Shown piece after piece: positions 1 through 6,655 of a DNA stretch of 48,741 nucleotides. The translations under genes were made by a program, and so were the position numbers. Position 1 is the first letter of the stretch; every line of letters begins with the position of its first letter. The notes under the pieces were generated by a model. The model was given only the letters and a program-made list of their open reading frames with translations. It ran no database searches and was not told the origin of the DNA. Source of the DNA: Paludibacteraceae bacterium (lineage in GTDB: Bacteria > Bacteroidota > Bacteroidia > Bacteroidales > Paludibacteraceae); NCBI GenBank assembly GCA_024689005.1, contig JAILDU010000045.1, forward strand, positions 1-48,741, in the 5' to 3' direction.

Positions 1-552
1 ATCATAGATAATTCCGACCAGATTACCGGCTTTGACAGAAACCTCCATTTCGCGTTTGAGGTGCTCGTTGCCCTCGTCCACGAGAAATTGCAAGCGATAA
101 TACTCTTTTTCGAGATCTTTCAGTAGAATCTTCTGCGGCTCTCCGTTCGGCTGCTCCATATCATAGACCCAGAACTCCGCGAAATTGCATGTCACGATCC
201 ACCGCGGGCGCTGGCTGTACGGCAGTTCGGCTGAATAACGTTTGGCTTGTTGAAATGGAGTAAGAATAGAACCGTCGCTCTGCTTGATGGCATCGCCAAG
301 ATCTTTCTCTATACTCTTTTGCTCAATCATGACGTGCGTGGATGGAATGAAAGCATCTATGAATGAGGTGTGGTCAAGTTTGACTTGTTGCTCGAATGTA
401 AGAAACGTGTCAACATGTTCGATGCCGAACACTTCGGACAAGAGTGTCGTCCAGAAAATCTGGCTCTCGCCTTTCTCGTACCCTTTGCCTTGCCATCGTT
501 CGGCAAACTCTTTAGCTGCTTTTTGTTGTTGAAGATTGTTATTCCCCGCCAT
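1..552 (-). CDS. Type IIG restriction-modification enzyme, MmeI-like, N-terminal part (truncated by window edge)
   Basis: The reading frame starts at ATG 552 and stays open to base 1, giving 184 residues of a much longer protein. The sequence resembles the N-terminal region of MmeI-like enzymes, which join a nuclease, an N6-adenine methyltransferase and target recognition in one chain. A PD-ExK-type nuclease motif is visible: D66 in the segment SFIDAFIP, then E77-Q-K79 in VMIEQKS. In MmeI the equivalent D...ExK cuts DNA, so the nuclease end looks intact here. It is followed by FQQAKRYSAELP and by WIVTCNFAEFWVYD, both usual in this family. The methyltransferase motifs lie outside the window. 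No Shine-Dalgarno sequence precedes the ATG. A hairpin (556-583) starts 3 bp upstream, and no promoter of the type used elsewhere in the window is seen. The enzyme probably methylates and cuts DNA for phage defence. Family call is firm; specificity is unknown. Confidence 0.82.
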   Translation of the reverse strand, partial: MAGNNNLQQQKAAKEFAERWQGKGYEKGESQIFWTTLLSEVFGIEHVDTFLTFEQQVKLDHTSFIDAFIPSTHVMIEQKSIEKDLGDAIKQSDGSILTPFQQAKRYSAELPYSQRPRWIVTCNFAEFWVYDMEQPNGEPQKILLKDLEKEYYRLQFLVDEGNEHLKREMEVSVKAGNLVGIIYD

Positions 553-555
553 TGA

Positions 556-769
556 TTGATAGTGTTTGAGTGCATACTATCAATTCATCAACGGATAAGA
601 AAAGGCGAGCCCACTTATCCGTTCGACAGGTGTCTACCAAACCCCTACTCCTGATAAATGAACCCACCAAAGGTGAGTGCATACTATCATCACAGGAGTA
701 GAGATGTGAAAACACCTCAACTATTATCATTTCAGTAGTTCAATTTTGTTTGGTAGACTTCGTCGAACG
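556..769. repeat. Nested inverted repeats upstream of the restriction-modification gene
   Basis: Several perfect or near-perfect inverted repeats are packed into 214 bp. They are TTGATAGT (556-563) with ACTATCAA (576-583); AACGGATAAG (590-599) with CTTATCCGTT (614-623); CTACTCCTG (645-653) with CAGGAGTAG (693-701); and an outer pair, 620-642 with 748-769, that matches in blocks of 8 and 11 bp around a small internal loop. A 16-bp direct repeat, TGAGTGCATACTATCA, occurs at 567-582 and 674-689. No gene lies between 553 and 894. The structure could be a folded leader RNA, a recombination (inversion) site or the remains of a small mobile element. The sequence alone does not decide. Confidence 0.7.
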
Positions 770-833
770 ATGAAATAATAGATATGCTATTAAATTATGT
801 TATTGCACAACGTCTTGCGCGTATATGTATTCA

Positions 834-871
834 ATGTATGTCCTTACTAATTTAACGTCGAGTAAGCGACG
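834..871. repeat. Direct repeat, copy 1 (duplicated leader sequence)
   Basis: This stretch matches 1324-1359 except for two single-base insertions (CTAATTT against CTATTT, and CGAGTAAG against CGGTAAG). Each copy carries a small hairpin, CGTCG-(A)GTAAG-CGACG. This copy lies 23 bp beyond the stop codon of the Bro-N pseudogene, while the other lies just upstream of its start. The pair suggests a past tandem duplication of a leader-plus-gene unit. Confidence 0.75.
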
Positions 872-894
872 GCTGCATAACCTGCGGCATGGTG

Positions 895-1303
895 TTATCT
901 TTTGTCTTCTTTATCTTCAATTATTTCGGCTTGCTCTATCGCAGGAATCTGGACGTCTAATGCCAACTTATCCTGTGCATTCGTTGCGGATATAACCGAT
1001 TGACCTATTCGACTTTCAATGTTTTTTCGCGTGTCACGTGCAACTGAGCCTCCTTCTTTTGCAATCATTCGACTCTCTTCCATCTGCGGCCTCTAATTTC
1101 AGTCCGTGACAATTTGTCACGACCTCACTTCCCTCTGCCTTTAGGCGTTGTTTTAGTTTACGCCAATAGGCATTCGGGTCTTTAGACCGGGAGCCGGATA
1201 GGACGTTGCACACGTCTGCCACAGAGAAGTACCACTCTTCTGTTTTGCTATCCCAAATTGTACGAATAGTTGTACCTTCAAATAGTTGTAATTTGTTTGT
1301 CAT
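895..1303 (-). pseudogene. Bro-N family antirepressor-like gene, broken by an internal frameshifted deletion
   Basis: The first frame (from ATG 1303) encodes a Bro-N domain start: it begins MTNKLQLFEG, has WYFSVADVCNVLSG, and runs to VVTNCHGLKLEAADG, which is typical of phage antirepressor-like proteins. At about 1085 the reading shifts. The other frame carries MEESRMIAKEGGSVARDTRK, which matches the usual C-terminal end of the same family, and stops at 895. The central part of about 100 or more residues that normally joins these ends is missing, so the gene has lost an internal segment and its frame. Intact relatives are DNA-binding regulators in prophages and integrative elements. A Bacteroidota-type promoter (1385-1416) points into it, so the remnant may still be transcribed. 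I am confident that both ends come from one family and that no single frame joins them. Confidence 0.82.
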
Positions 1304-1323
1304 GCCTCATAAACGCCTTTTAT

Positions 1324-1359
1324 ATGTATGTCCTTACTATTTAACGTCGGTAAGCGACG
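1324..1359. repeat. Direct repeat, copy 2 (5' leader of the Bro-N pseudogene)
   Basis: Second copy of the repeat at 834-871. It lies between the promoter at 1385-1416 and the ATG at 1303, so it would be transcribed as part of the 5' leader and contains the hairpin CGTCG-GTAAG-CGACG. Confidence 0.75.
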
Positions 1360-1384
1360 AGAGGTCGTCAAACCTTTGCGGGTG

Positions 1385-1416
1385 CAAAGGTACAACATTT
1401 TTTTTATTTACGCAAG
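1385..1416 (-). promoter_or_regulatory. Bacteroidota-type promoter for the Bro-N pseudogene
   Basis: Read on the minus strand, the -33 box is CTTG (1413-1416), the spacer is exactly 20 bp, and the -7 box is TACCTTTG (1385-1392) followed by C. The start of transcription would be near 1378, about 75 bp before the ATG at 1303. The bases after the -33 box (CGTAAAT) resemble those of other promoters in this window. Confidence 0.75.
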
Positions 1417-1434
1417 AGTGCATAGCACTTTGCA

Positions 1435-1457
1435 TAAAAAAAAGCCGCAACGCGACT
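1435..1457 (-). terminator. Intrinsic terminator downstream of the tRNA-Pro unit
   Basis: On the minus strand AGTCGC (1452-1457), a 3-base loop and GCGGCT (1443-1448) form a short stem, followed directly by a run of eight T (1435-1442). It would end transcripts coming from the tRNA-Pro promoter, just before the next promoter (1385-1416). Confidence 0.6.
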
Positions 1458-1470
1458 CTTATAATAAAAG

Positions 1471-1648
1471 ATTGCTCCTCTCCACACCACTACTTGGCAA
1501 GTTGCGTCGGGGACCCCGATTATATAGGCGACTCGTCGTCGCAATGCGTTCGCAACATTGTTTTGTCAACAACAAAAGGGTTGCCACGATTGCTCCTCTC
1601 CCCACCACAACTTTGCAAGTTGCGTCGTGGACCCCGATTATATAGGCG
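1471..1648. repeat. Two 60-bp direct repeats (1471-1530 and 1589-1648)
   Basis: Both copies begin ATTGCTCCTCTCC and end CCCCGATTATATAGGCG, with a few differences in between. They start 118 bp apart. The middle of each copy can fold back on itself (in copy 2, CCACCACAACTT pairs with AAGTTGCGTCGTGG). They lie 3' of tRNA-Pro, between it and the terminator at 1435-1457, so they may be transcribed with the tRNA and trimmed off. No protein in this stretch is convincing. They look like a dispersed intergenic repeat rather than a CRISPR array, because there are only two copies and the spacing is irregular. Confidence 0.8.
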
Positions 1649-1670
1649 TTCTTCGTCGCTCTCAATAATC

Positions 1671-1705
1671 GACAAAAAGGGATAACCAAACGGATATCCC
1701 TTTTG
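1671..1705 (-). terminator. Hairpin immediately 3' of tRNA-Pro
   Basis: TATCCCTTTT (1695-1704) pairs with AAAAAGGGATA (1674-1684), extended by the flanking GTC/GAC. In the minus-strand transcript this gives a strong stem whose 3' arm contains a run of U. It begins directly after the tRNA discriminator base, so it may act as a terminator or mark the processing point of the tRNA 3' end. Confidence 0.55.
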
Positions 1706-1778
1706 TCGAGAAGAGGCGACTCGAACGCCCGACCCCCACGTCCCGAACGTGGTGCGCTACCAACTGCGCTACTTCTCG
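1706..1778 (-). tRNA. tRNA-Pro (anticodon CGG)
   Basis: The minus strand folds into a full 73-base cloverleaf. The acceptor stem is CGAGAAG with CTTCTCG, the D arm GCGC-AGTTGGTA-GCGC, and the anticodon stem CCACG with CGTGG closing the loop TTCGGGA. The variable loop has 5 bases, and the T arm is GGGCG-TTCGAGT-CGCCT. Anticodon CGG reads CCG (proline). The C1-G72 pair, discriminator A73 and G37 all fit proline tRNA identity. The CCA end is not encoded. Accessory DNA lies on its 3' side. Confidence 0.95.
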
Positions 1779-1924
1779 TTCACTATGTTCACTTCGGAAT
1801 CCCTCGAAAGGTCGTTGTTTTATTAGTCGTAAAGCAGAGAACCCATCCCTCCTTTATTCCTTAAATCAATGTCCTCTCTGCGAGAGTTCTCGTTTTTTTC
1901 TTTTGCTTTTCACAAAAGCGGGTG

Positions 1925-1956
1925 CAAAAGTACTGCTTTTTTTTGATATACGCAAA
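1925..1956 (-). promoter_or_regulatory. Bacteroidota-type promoter for tRNA-Pro
   Basis: Minus strand: -33 TTTG (1953-1956), 20-bp spacer starting CGTATATC, -7 TACTTTTG (1925-1932) followed by C. Transcription would start near 1918, leaving a leader of about 140 bases before the tRNA. That leader contains GAGAAC (minus strand, near 1890) and GTTCTC (near 1840), which could pair. Confidence 0.75.
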
Positions 1957-1988
1957 TAATTCGCTATTTTTTTTGCATTTTCTTTTTC

Positions 1989-4310
1989 TTAAGCTTTCGA
2001 ACGAGAGCCTTTTTTGTAAGCTTTTTTAGCCGCTTGCAGCGGTTGACTCTGCTCTATAATCTGCTTTGCCTGCTCTTCCGTCAAGGTCTCCAGATCGGTG
2101 TTCTTAGGCAACTGATAATTGCCATCCGGCGTGCGGAGATAGTCGCCGAAGCGTCCGCGCATCAACTGGATATTACCCCACTCGCGTACCGGCGTGGTTG
2201 CCACACGGTGGTTGATGATCAAGTCAATAGCCTGCTGCATCGTCAGCGTGAGCGGATCCACTCCGCGCGGGATAGTGATGAACATACCGTCGTAGCGCAC
2301 GTACGGACCGTATTTACCTTCGCCTATCACAACCTCTTTGCCCTCGTACTCACCCAGCGTGAGCGGCAGAGCGGTCTTGAAGAGTTCGAGCGCCTCCTTG
2401 AGCGTGATAGAGAAGATAGACTGCCCTTTCTTGAGGCTGGCAAAACGCGGTTTATCCTTGGTGGCATCGCCCAATTGTACGCACGGTCCAACCTTGCTGA
2501 TCTTAGCTATCACCGGTTGTCCGCTCTCGGGATCTTCGCCCAGATAGCGGCCCTCCACTTTGCCCGATGGAATCGACGAAACCAGCGGGTGGAACTGCTT
2601 ATAGAAAGTATCCACCGTGTTGACCCAATCGGCTCTACCCTCTGCCACCCTGTCAAACTGCTCCTCCTCATGCGCCGTGAAGTCATAGCTGAGTATCTGC
2701 GGAAAATTGGCTACCAGAAAATCGTTGGTGATACGACCCAGATCGGTAGGCAGCAGACGTTGTGCATCGGAGCCGTACATCTCGCTCTTCTGCTTCTCGG
2801 TCACCTGGCCGTTGCGCAGCGAGAGAACAGCTACATCGCGTTTTGTGCCGGGCACCGAACCGCGCTCCACGTAGTGGACATGCTGGATAGTCTCGATGAT
2901 AGTGGCATAAGTAGAAGGACGACCGATACCCAGTTCCTCCATACGCTTGACGAGCGTTGCTTCGTTGTAGCGGAACGGAGGCTTGTTGTAGGTCTGCACG
3001 GCCTGTGCTTCCTGCAGACGCAACTGCTCGTGGAGTTGCATAGCCGGCAGGATACGCGTATTCTCCTCGTCTTCATCGGTCGATTGCACATAAACACGCA
3101 TGAATCCATCGAAAGTAATCACCTCTCCGGTAGCTACGAAAGCATGCTTGCAACCCGAGACGGAAACTTCGATAGTGGTCTTCTCGCTCTCAGCCTCAGC
3201 CATCTGGCTGGCAATAGTGCGTTTCCATATCAGTTCGTACAGACGCTGTTCGTCCTTGTTGGCACCGGCCGAGAGACGGTCCATATAGGTAGGACGGATA
3301 GCCTCGTGCGCCTCTTGTGCGCCCTTGCTGCGGGTCTGAAACTGGCGGGTGCGAACATATTGTTCGCCGTATTGATCGGCAATAACCTGCTTGCAGGTAT
3401 TGAGCGCCAGCGAGGAGAGATTGACCGAGTCGGTACGCATATAGGTAATACAACCGCTCTCGTAGAGCGACTGCGCCAGACGCATGGTCTTGGAGACAGT
3501 GAACTTGAGTTTGCGTGCCGCTTCTTGCTGGAGCGTAGAGGTAGTGAACGGCGGTGCAGGCATATGGCGCACCGGACGACGCTGTATATCACGAACCATG
3601 AATCGCGTATTGGGCATGCTCTCCAGAAACTCCTGCGCATCGTTCTTATGCGAAAAACGGTGGTTGAGTTCGCAACGGAGTATAGATGCATCACCCGGAT
3701 TCTTACCGATGAAATCGGCCGTTATTCGATAACTGGAACTGGTTCGGAAATTCTCTATCTCGCGCTCTTTCTCCACGATAAGACGCACTGCTACCGACTG
3801 AACACGACCGGCCGAGAGACCAGTGGTCACTTTCTTCCACAACATCGGCGAGAGTTCAAATCCCACGATGCGGTCGAGCACACGGCGTGCCTGCTGGGCA
3901 TTGACCAGATTGTAGTCTATGTCTCGCGGATGGAGTATAGCCTCCTGGATAGCAGTCTTGGTGATCTCATGGAAGACGATACGGCGTGTATCCTTCTTGT
4001 CTAACTCGAGCACTTCCTTCAGGTGCCAAGCTATGGCTTCTCCCTCGCGGTCCTCATCGGATGCCAGCCAGACAGTATCCGCCTTGTCCACCTCACGACG
4101 CAGTTGATCGAGCAGACGCGTCTTGCCCGCATCTACTACATAGTTGGGTTGATAGCCATGCTCGAAATCTATACCCATCGAGTTCTTGCCGAGCGGCTCG
4201 ATATCACGGATATGTCCCTGACTGCTGAGCACATGGAAATCGCTGCCCAGGTATTTCTCAATTGTCGCCGCCTTGGTAGGGGACTCTACTATAACCAGAT
4301 TTTTGCTCAT
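1989..4310 (-). CDS. topA: DNA topoisomerase I (type IA)
   Basis: A 773-residue type IA topoisomerase that relaxes negative supercoils by cutting and passing single strands. The TOPRIM domain starts at the N-terminus with VIVESPTKA and has the acidic metal-binding motif in SDEDREGEAIAWHL (about residues 84-97). The catalytic tyrosine is Y290 in the motif GCITYMRTDS. The C-terminal third carries repeated topoisomerase C-terminal modules without cysteine zinc ribbons; KYGPYVRYDG and RFGDYLRTPDG mark two of them. It ends in a lysine-rich tail (AAKKAYKKGSRSKA) of the kind that helps bind DNA. Its own promoter lies at 4349-4380, divergent from nfeD-floA. Length and motifs are normal for the family. 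Confidence 0.97.
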   Translation of the reverse strand: MSKNLVIVESPTKAATIEKYLGSDFHVLSSQGHIRDIEPLGKNSMGIDFEHGYQPNYVVDAGKTRLLDQLRREVDKADTVWLASDEDREGEAIAWHLKEVLELDKKDTRRIVFHEITKTAIQEAILHPRDIDYNLVNAQQARRVLDRIVGFELSPMLWKKVTTGLSAGRVQSVAVRLIVEKEREIENFRTSSSYRITADFIGKNPGDASILRCELNHRFSHKNDAQEFLESMPNTRFMVRDIQRRPVRHMPAPPFTTSTLQQEAARKLKFTVSKTMRLAQSLYESGCITYMRTDSVNLSSLALNTCKQVIADQYGEQYVRTRQFQTRSKGAQEAHEAIRPTYMDRLSAGANKDEQRLYELIWKRTIASQMAEAESEKTTIEVSVSGCKHAFVATGEVITFDGFMRVYVQSTDEDEENTRILPAMQLHEQLRLQEAQAVQTYNKPPFRYNEATLVKRMEELGIGRPSTYATIIETIQHVHYVERGSVPGTKRDVAVLSLRNGQVTEKQKSEMYGSDAQRLLPTDLGRITNDFLVANFPQILSYDFTAHEEEQFDRVAEGRADWVNTVDTFYKQFHPLVSSIPSGKVEGRYLGEDPESGQPVIAKISKVGPCVQLGDATKDKPRFASLKKGQSIFSITLKEALELFKTALPLTLGEYEGKEVVIGEGKYGPYVRYDGMFITIPRGVDPLTLTMQQAIDLIINHRVATTPVREWGNIQLMRGRFGDYLRTPDGNYQLPKNTDLETLTEEQAKQIIEQSQPLQAAKKAYKKGSRSKA

Positions 4311-4348
4311 ATAATAGTATAAGGTGTTGCGCCTAAATAAATCGGCTG

Positions 4349-4380
4349 CAAAAGTACGATAAATAATTTATTTGTGCAAA
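4349..4380 (-). promoter_or_regulatory. Bacteroidota-type promoter for topA
   Basis: Minus strand: -33 TTTG (4377-4380), 20-bp spacer, -7 TACTTTTG (4349-4356) followed by CAGCC. It is divergent from the nfeD promoter, with the two -33 boxes only 13 bp apart, so the two units may influence each other. Confidence 0.8.
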
Positions 4381-4393
4381 TTATTTTTTTTTG

Positions 4394-4425
4394 TTTGCGT
4401 ATATCAAAAATATTTAGTATTTTTG
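4394..4425 (+). promoter_or_regulatory. Bacteroidota-type promoter for nfeD-floA
   Basis: Plus strand: -33 TTTG (4394-4397), 20-bp spacer beginning CGTATATC, -7 TATTTTTG (4418-4425) followed by CAGCC. The CAGCC after the -7 box is the same as at the divergent topA promoter. Transcription would start near 4433. Confidence 0.82.
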
Positions 4426-4474
4426 CAGCCGAAATAAAAAAATTAGTTTGATTTTTTTTATAGAAAGGATTTGC

Positions 4475-4786
4475 ATGAATATCTTTTTAGTCGTATTATT
4501 AGTGCTCGCGGGCGTCGCGCTATTATTATTGGAAATGTTTCTGCTGCCGGGTTTCGGTATAGCAGGAGTAGGCGGTTTCGGATGCCTGATAGGATCCATC
4601 GTGTTCGCCTGGATGAAGATCGGCCATATAGCCGGACTCATCACATTGGTAGCCTGCTTGGTATTGTCCGGCCTGGCTATATGGGGTTTTCTGCGCAGCA
4701 AGGCGTTGGACAAGATGGCACTGAATACCAAGATAGACAGCCATGTGGAACTGGCAGAGAACAAACTGAAGAAAGAGAAAAAATAA
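4475..4786 (+). CDS. NfeD-like membrane protein (short form)
   Basis: A 103-residue integral membrane protein made of two or three hydrophobic helices ([53 protein letters not shown]) and a short basic tail (KLKKEKK). The [10 protein letters not shown] stretch after the first helix is typical of NfeD membrane cores. The soluble OB-fold domain of full-length NfeD is absent. I chose ATG 4475 because AGAAAGGA sits just upstream; a TTG 27 bp earlier is less likely. NfeD proteins are found with flotillin-like proteins, and floA follows here by 28 bp, so the two probably work together in membrane microdomains. Confidence 0.85.
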   Translation: MNIFLVVLLVLAGVALLLLEMFLLPGFGIAGVGGFGCLIGSIVFAWMKIGHIAGLITLVACLVLSGLAIWGFLRSKALDKMALNTKIDSHVELAENKLKKEKK

Positions 4787-4814
4787 CGGAAGACGATTTA
4801 ACAACCGAAAATAT

Positions 4815-5798
4815 ATGTACGATATGGATGCTTTGATGATTGTGCTCTACGCGCTCATAGCGATTGCACTGTGTATTTTCTTCTACTATGTTCCATTCAT
4901 GCTGTGGATCAACGCAGCCGTGAGCGGAGTGCATATTAGTCTGGTTCAACTATTCCTGATGCGTATTCGTAAGGTACCTCCTACGAAGATTGTCAACTGT
5001 ATGATTGAGGCTCACAAAGCCGGTCTGATGGACGTGAAGCGCGACGGACTGGAGGCTCACTATCTGGCCGGAGGTCACATAGAGCGCGTGGTACATGCAC
5101 TGGTGAGTGCCAGCAAGGCCGGTATCGATCTGCCCTTCCAGATGGCTACTGCTATCGACCTGGCAGGTCGTGATGTGTTTGAGGCCGTACAGATGAGCGT
5201 TAACCCGAAAGTGATAGACACACCGCCTGTAACGGCAGTGGCTAAGGATGGTATTCAGCTGATAGCCAAAGCTCGTGTGACGGTTCGCGCCAACATACGC
5301 CAACTGGTGGGTGGTGCCGGAGAGGACACCGTATTGGCCCGCGTAGGCGAAGGTATAGTCAGCTCTATCGGTAGCGCCGAGAGCCACAAGCAGGTTCTGG
5401 AGAACCCGGACAGCATCAGCAAACTGGTATTGTCCAAAGGACTGGATGCCGGAACGGCTTTTGAGATTCTGAGTATAGACATAGCCGATATCGATGTGGG
5501 CAAGAACATCGGTGCTCAACTGCAGATGGACCAGGCAGAGGCCGACAAGAACATTGCGCAGGCTAAAGCTGAGGAGCGCCGTGCCATGGCTATCGCCAAC
5601 GAGCAGGAGATGAAGGCTAAAGCTCAGGAGGCACGTGCCAAGGTGATTGAGGCAGAGGCTCTTGTGCCGCAAGCTATGGCAGACGCATTCCGCAACGGCA
5701 ATCTGGGTATCATGGACTACTATCGCATGCAGAACATGCAGGCAGATACCGCTATGCGCGAACAGATAGCCGGCAGCGGAGAGAAGAAGAAAAAATAG
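4815..5798 (+). CDS. floA: Flotillin-like protein FloA
   Basis: A 327-residue membrane scaffold protein of the FloA (YqfA) type. One N-terminal membrane segment (residues about 8-35) is followed by an SPFH/band-7-like domain with the FloA signature stretches [17 protein letters not shown] and [21 protein letters not shown] long Ala/Glu-rich coiled coil (about 235-290, [20 protein letters not shown]) drives oligomerisation. The end is KKKK. FloA organises fluid membrane microdomains that affect protein secretion and cell-envelope enzymes. It is co-transcribed with the NfeD-like protein upstream, the standard arrangement. Length is normal for the family. Confidence 0.95.
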   Translation: MYDMDALMIVLYALIAIALCIFFYYVPFMLWINAAVSGVHISLVQLFLMRIRKVPPTKIVNCMIEAHKAGLMDVKRDGLEAHYLAGGHIERVVHALVSASKAGIDLPFQMATAIDLAGRDVFEAVQMSVNPKVIDTPPVTAVAKDGIQLIAKARVTVRANIRQLVGGAGEDTVLARVGEGIVSSIGSAESHKQVLENPDSISKLVLSKGLDAGTAFEILSIDIADIDVGKNIGAQLQMDQAEADKNIAQAKAEERRAMAIANEQEMKAKAQEARAKVIEAEALVPQAMADAFRNGNLGIMDYYRMQNMQADTAMREQIAGSGEKKKK

Positions 5799-5831
5799 GT
5801 GACAGGTTACGGGTTATAGATTAGATTAGGG

Positions 5832-6626
5832 ATGCGCGTAGCGCTATTACAATATCCGATAGTCTGGGCTGATCCTCAGGCTAATATAGGTTTGCTCAAT
5901 GAACGCTTGGCCGCAATAGCCGGTCAAGCGGACATTGCTGTTGTGCCGGAGATGTTCAGCACAGGTTTCTGCACAGACAGACCGGACCTGGCGGAGCCAT
6001 GGGGAAGCGGACCTACGTCCAAAGCTCTGCAGGAGATGGCGGACAAGTATGACATAGCCATAGTAGGCTCAATGATCGTAGTAGAGATAGGAACGGGTTC
6101 GACAGATTGTCTGAAGAACCGCGGGTTCATGTTTCGCCCGCACGACGAAGCACTCTACTGCGACAAACGACACCTATATAGAAGCGGTGGAGAATCGGAG
6201 TTCTTCTTGCCCGGCAACCAACGTGACGTATGGGAATACAGAGGCACCAAGATACGCCTCGCTATCTGCTACGACTTGCGCTTCCCGGTATGGCTCAGAC
6301 AGGACAAAAACAACTTGTACGATCTGCTGATATGCGTAGCATGCTGGCCCAGCATCCGTATCAACTATTGGGATGCCCTGCTGCCTGCCCGCGCTACGGA
6401 AAACCAATGCTATATAGTAGGCGTCAATCCGGTCGGTATAGACGGTATGCAACTGGAGTATAACGGTCACTCGGCTGCATATGGGACAAGGTTGGAGAAC
6501 CTGGCTCCGTTTGAAGACTACGAAGAAGGTACACGTATCGTAAATCTCTCGATAGAGAAACTGAGGTACTATCAAGAAGTATTACCCCTGTGGCAAGACG
6601 GAGATGACTACGAGGTCAGGAGGTAA
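5832..6626 (+). CDS. Carbon-nitrogen hydrolase, omega-amidase (YafV-like) family
   Basis: A 264-residue nitrilase-superfamily enzyme. The catalytic triad is complete: E40 (VVPEMFSTGF), K112 (CDKRHLY) and C146 (ICYDLRFPVW). The motifs after the glutamate and cysteine are those of omega-amidase/YafV-type members, which hydrolyse alpha-ketoglutaramate and related amides made by transamination (a metabolite repair role). It lies 33 bp after floA with no promoter of its own, and is followed by recJ. The exact substrate is inferred from the family; other deaminating amidases of the superfamily are possible. Confidence 0.88.
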   Translation: MRVALLQYPIVWADPQANIGLLNERLAAIAGQADIAVVPEMFSTGFCTDRPDLAEPWGSGPTSKALQEMADKYDIAIVGSMIVVEIGTGSTDCLKNRGFMFRPHDEALYCDKRHLYRSGGESEFFLPGNQRDVWEYRGTKIRLAICYDLRFPVWLRQDKNNLYDLLICVACWPSIRINYWDALLPARATENQCYIVGVNPVGIDGMQLEYNGHSAAYGTRLENLAPFEDYEEGTRIVNLSIEKLRYYQEVLPLWQDGDDYEVRR

Positions 6627-6655
6627 TAACCATGCGAAAGTAAATAGAACGAATA

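Noticed and set aside
556..769. Integron attC site
   Set aside because: The arms do not show the conserved core-site boxes (RYYYAAC and GTTRRRY) in the right places, and no integrase or cassette array is present.
1471..1648. Possible CRISPR array
   Set aside because: Only two copies, 60 bp long with mismatches, and no cas genes in the window.
1206..1689. Open frames of 76-159 codons across the twin repeats and tRNA flank
   Set aside because: They span repeats, a promoter and a terminator, and their products look like random translation (runs of Arg, Leu and Ser).
2034..4004. A 656-codon open frame on the plus strand, antisense to topA
   Set aside because: The minus-strand frame encodes a complete topoisomerase with all motifs. 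The plus-strand frame has no recognisable domain and results from codon bias in the opposite strand.
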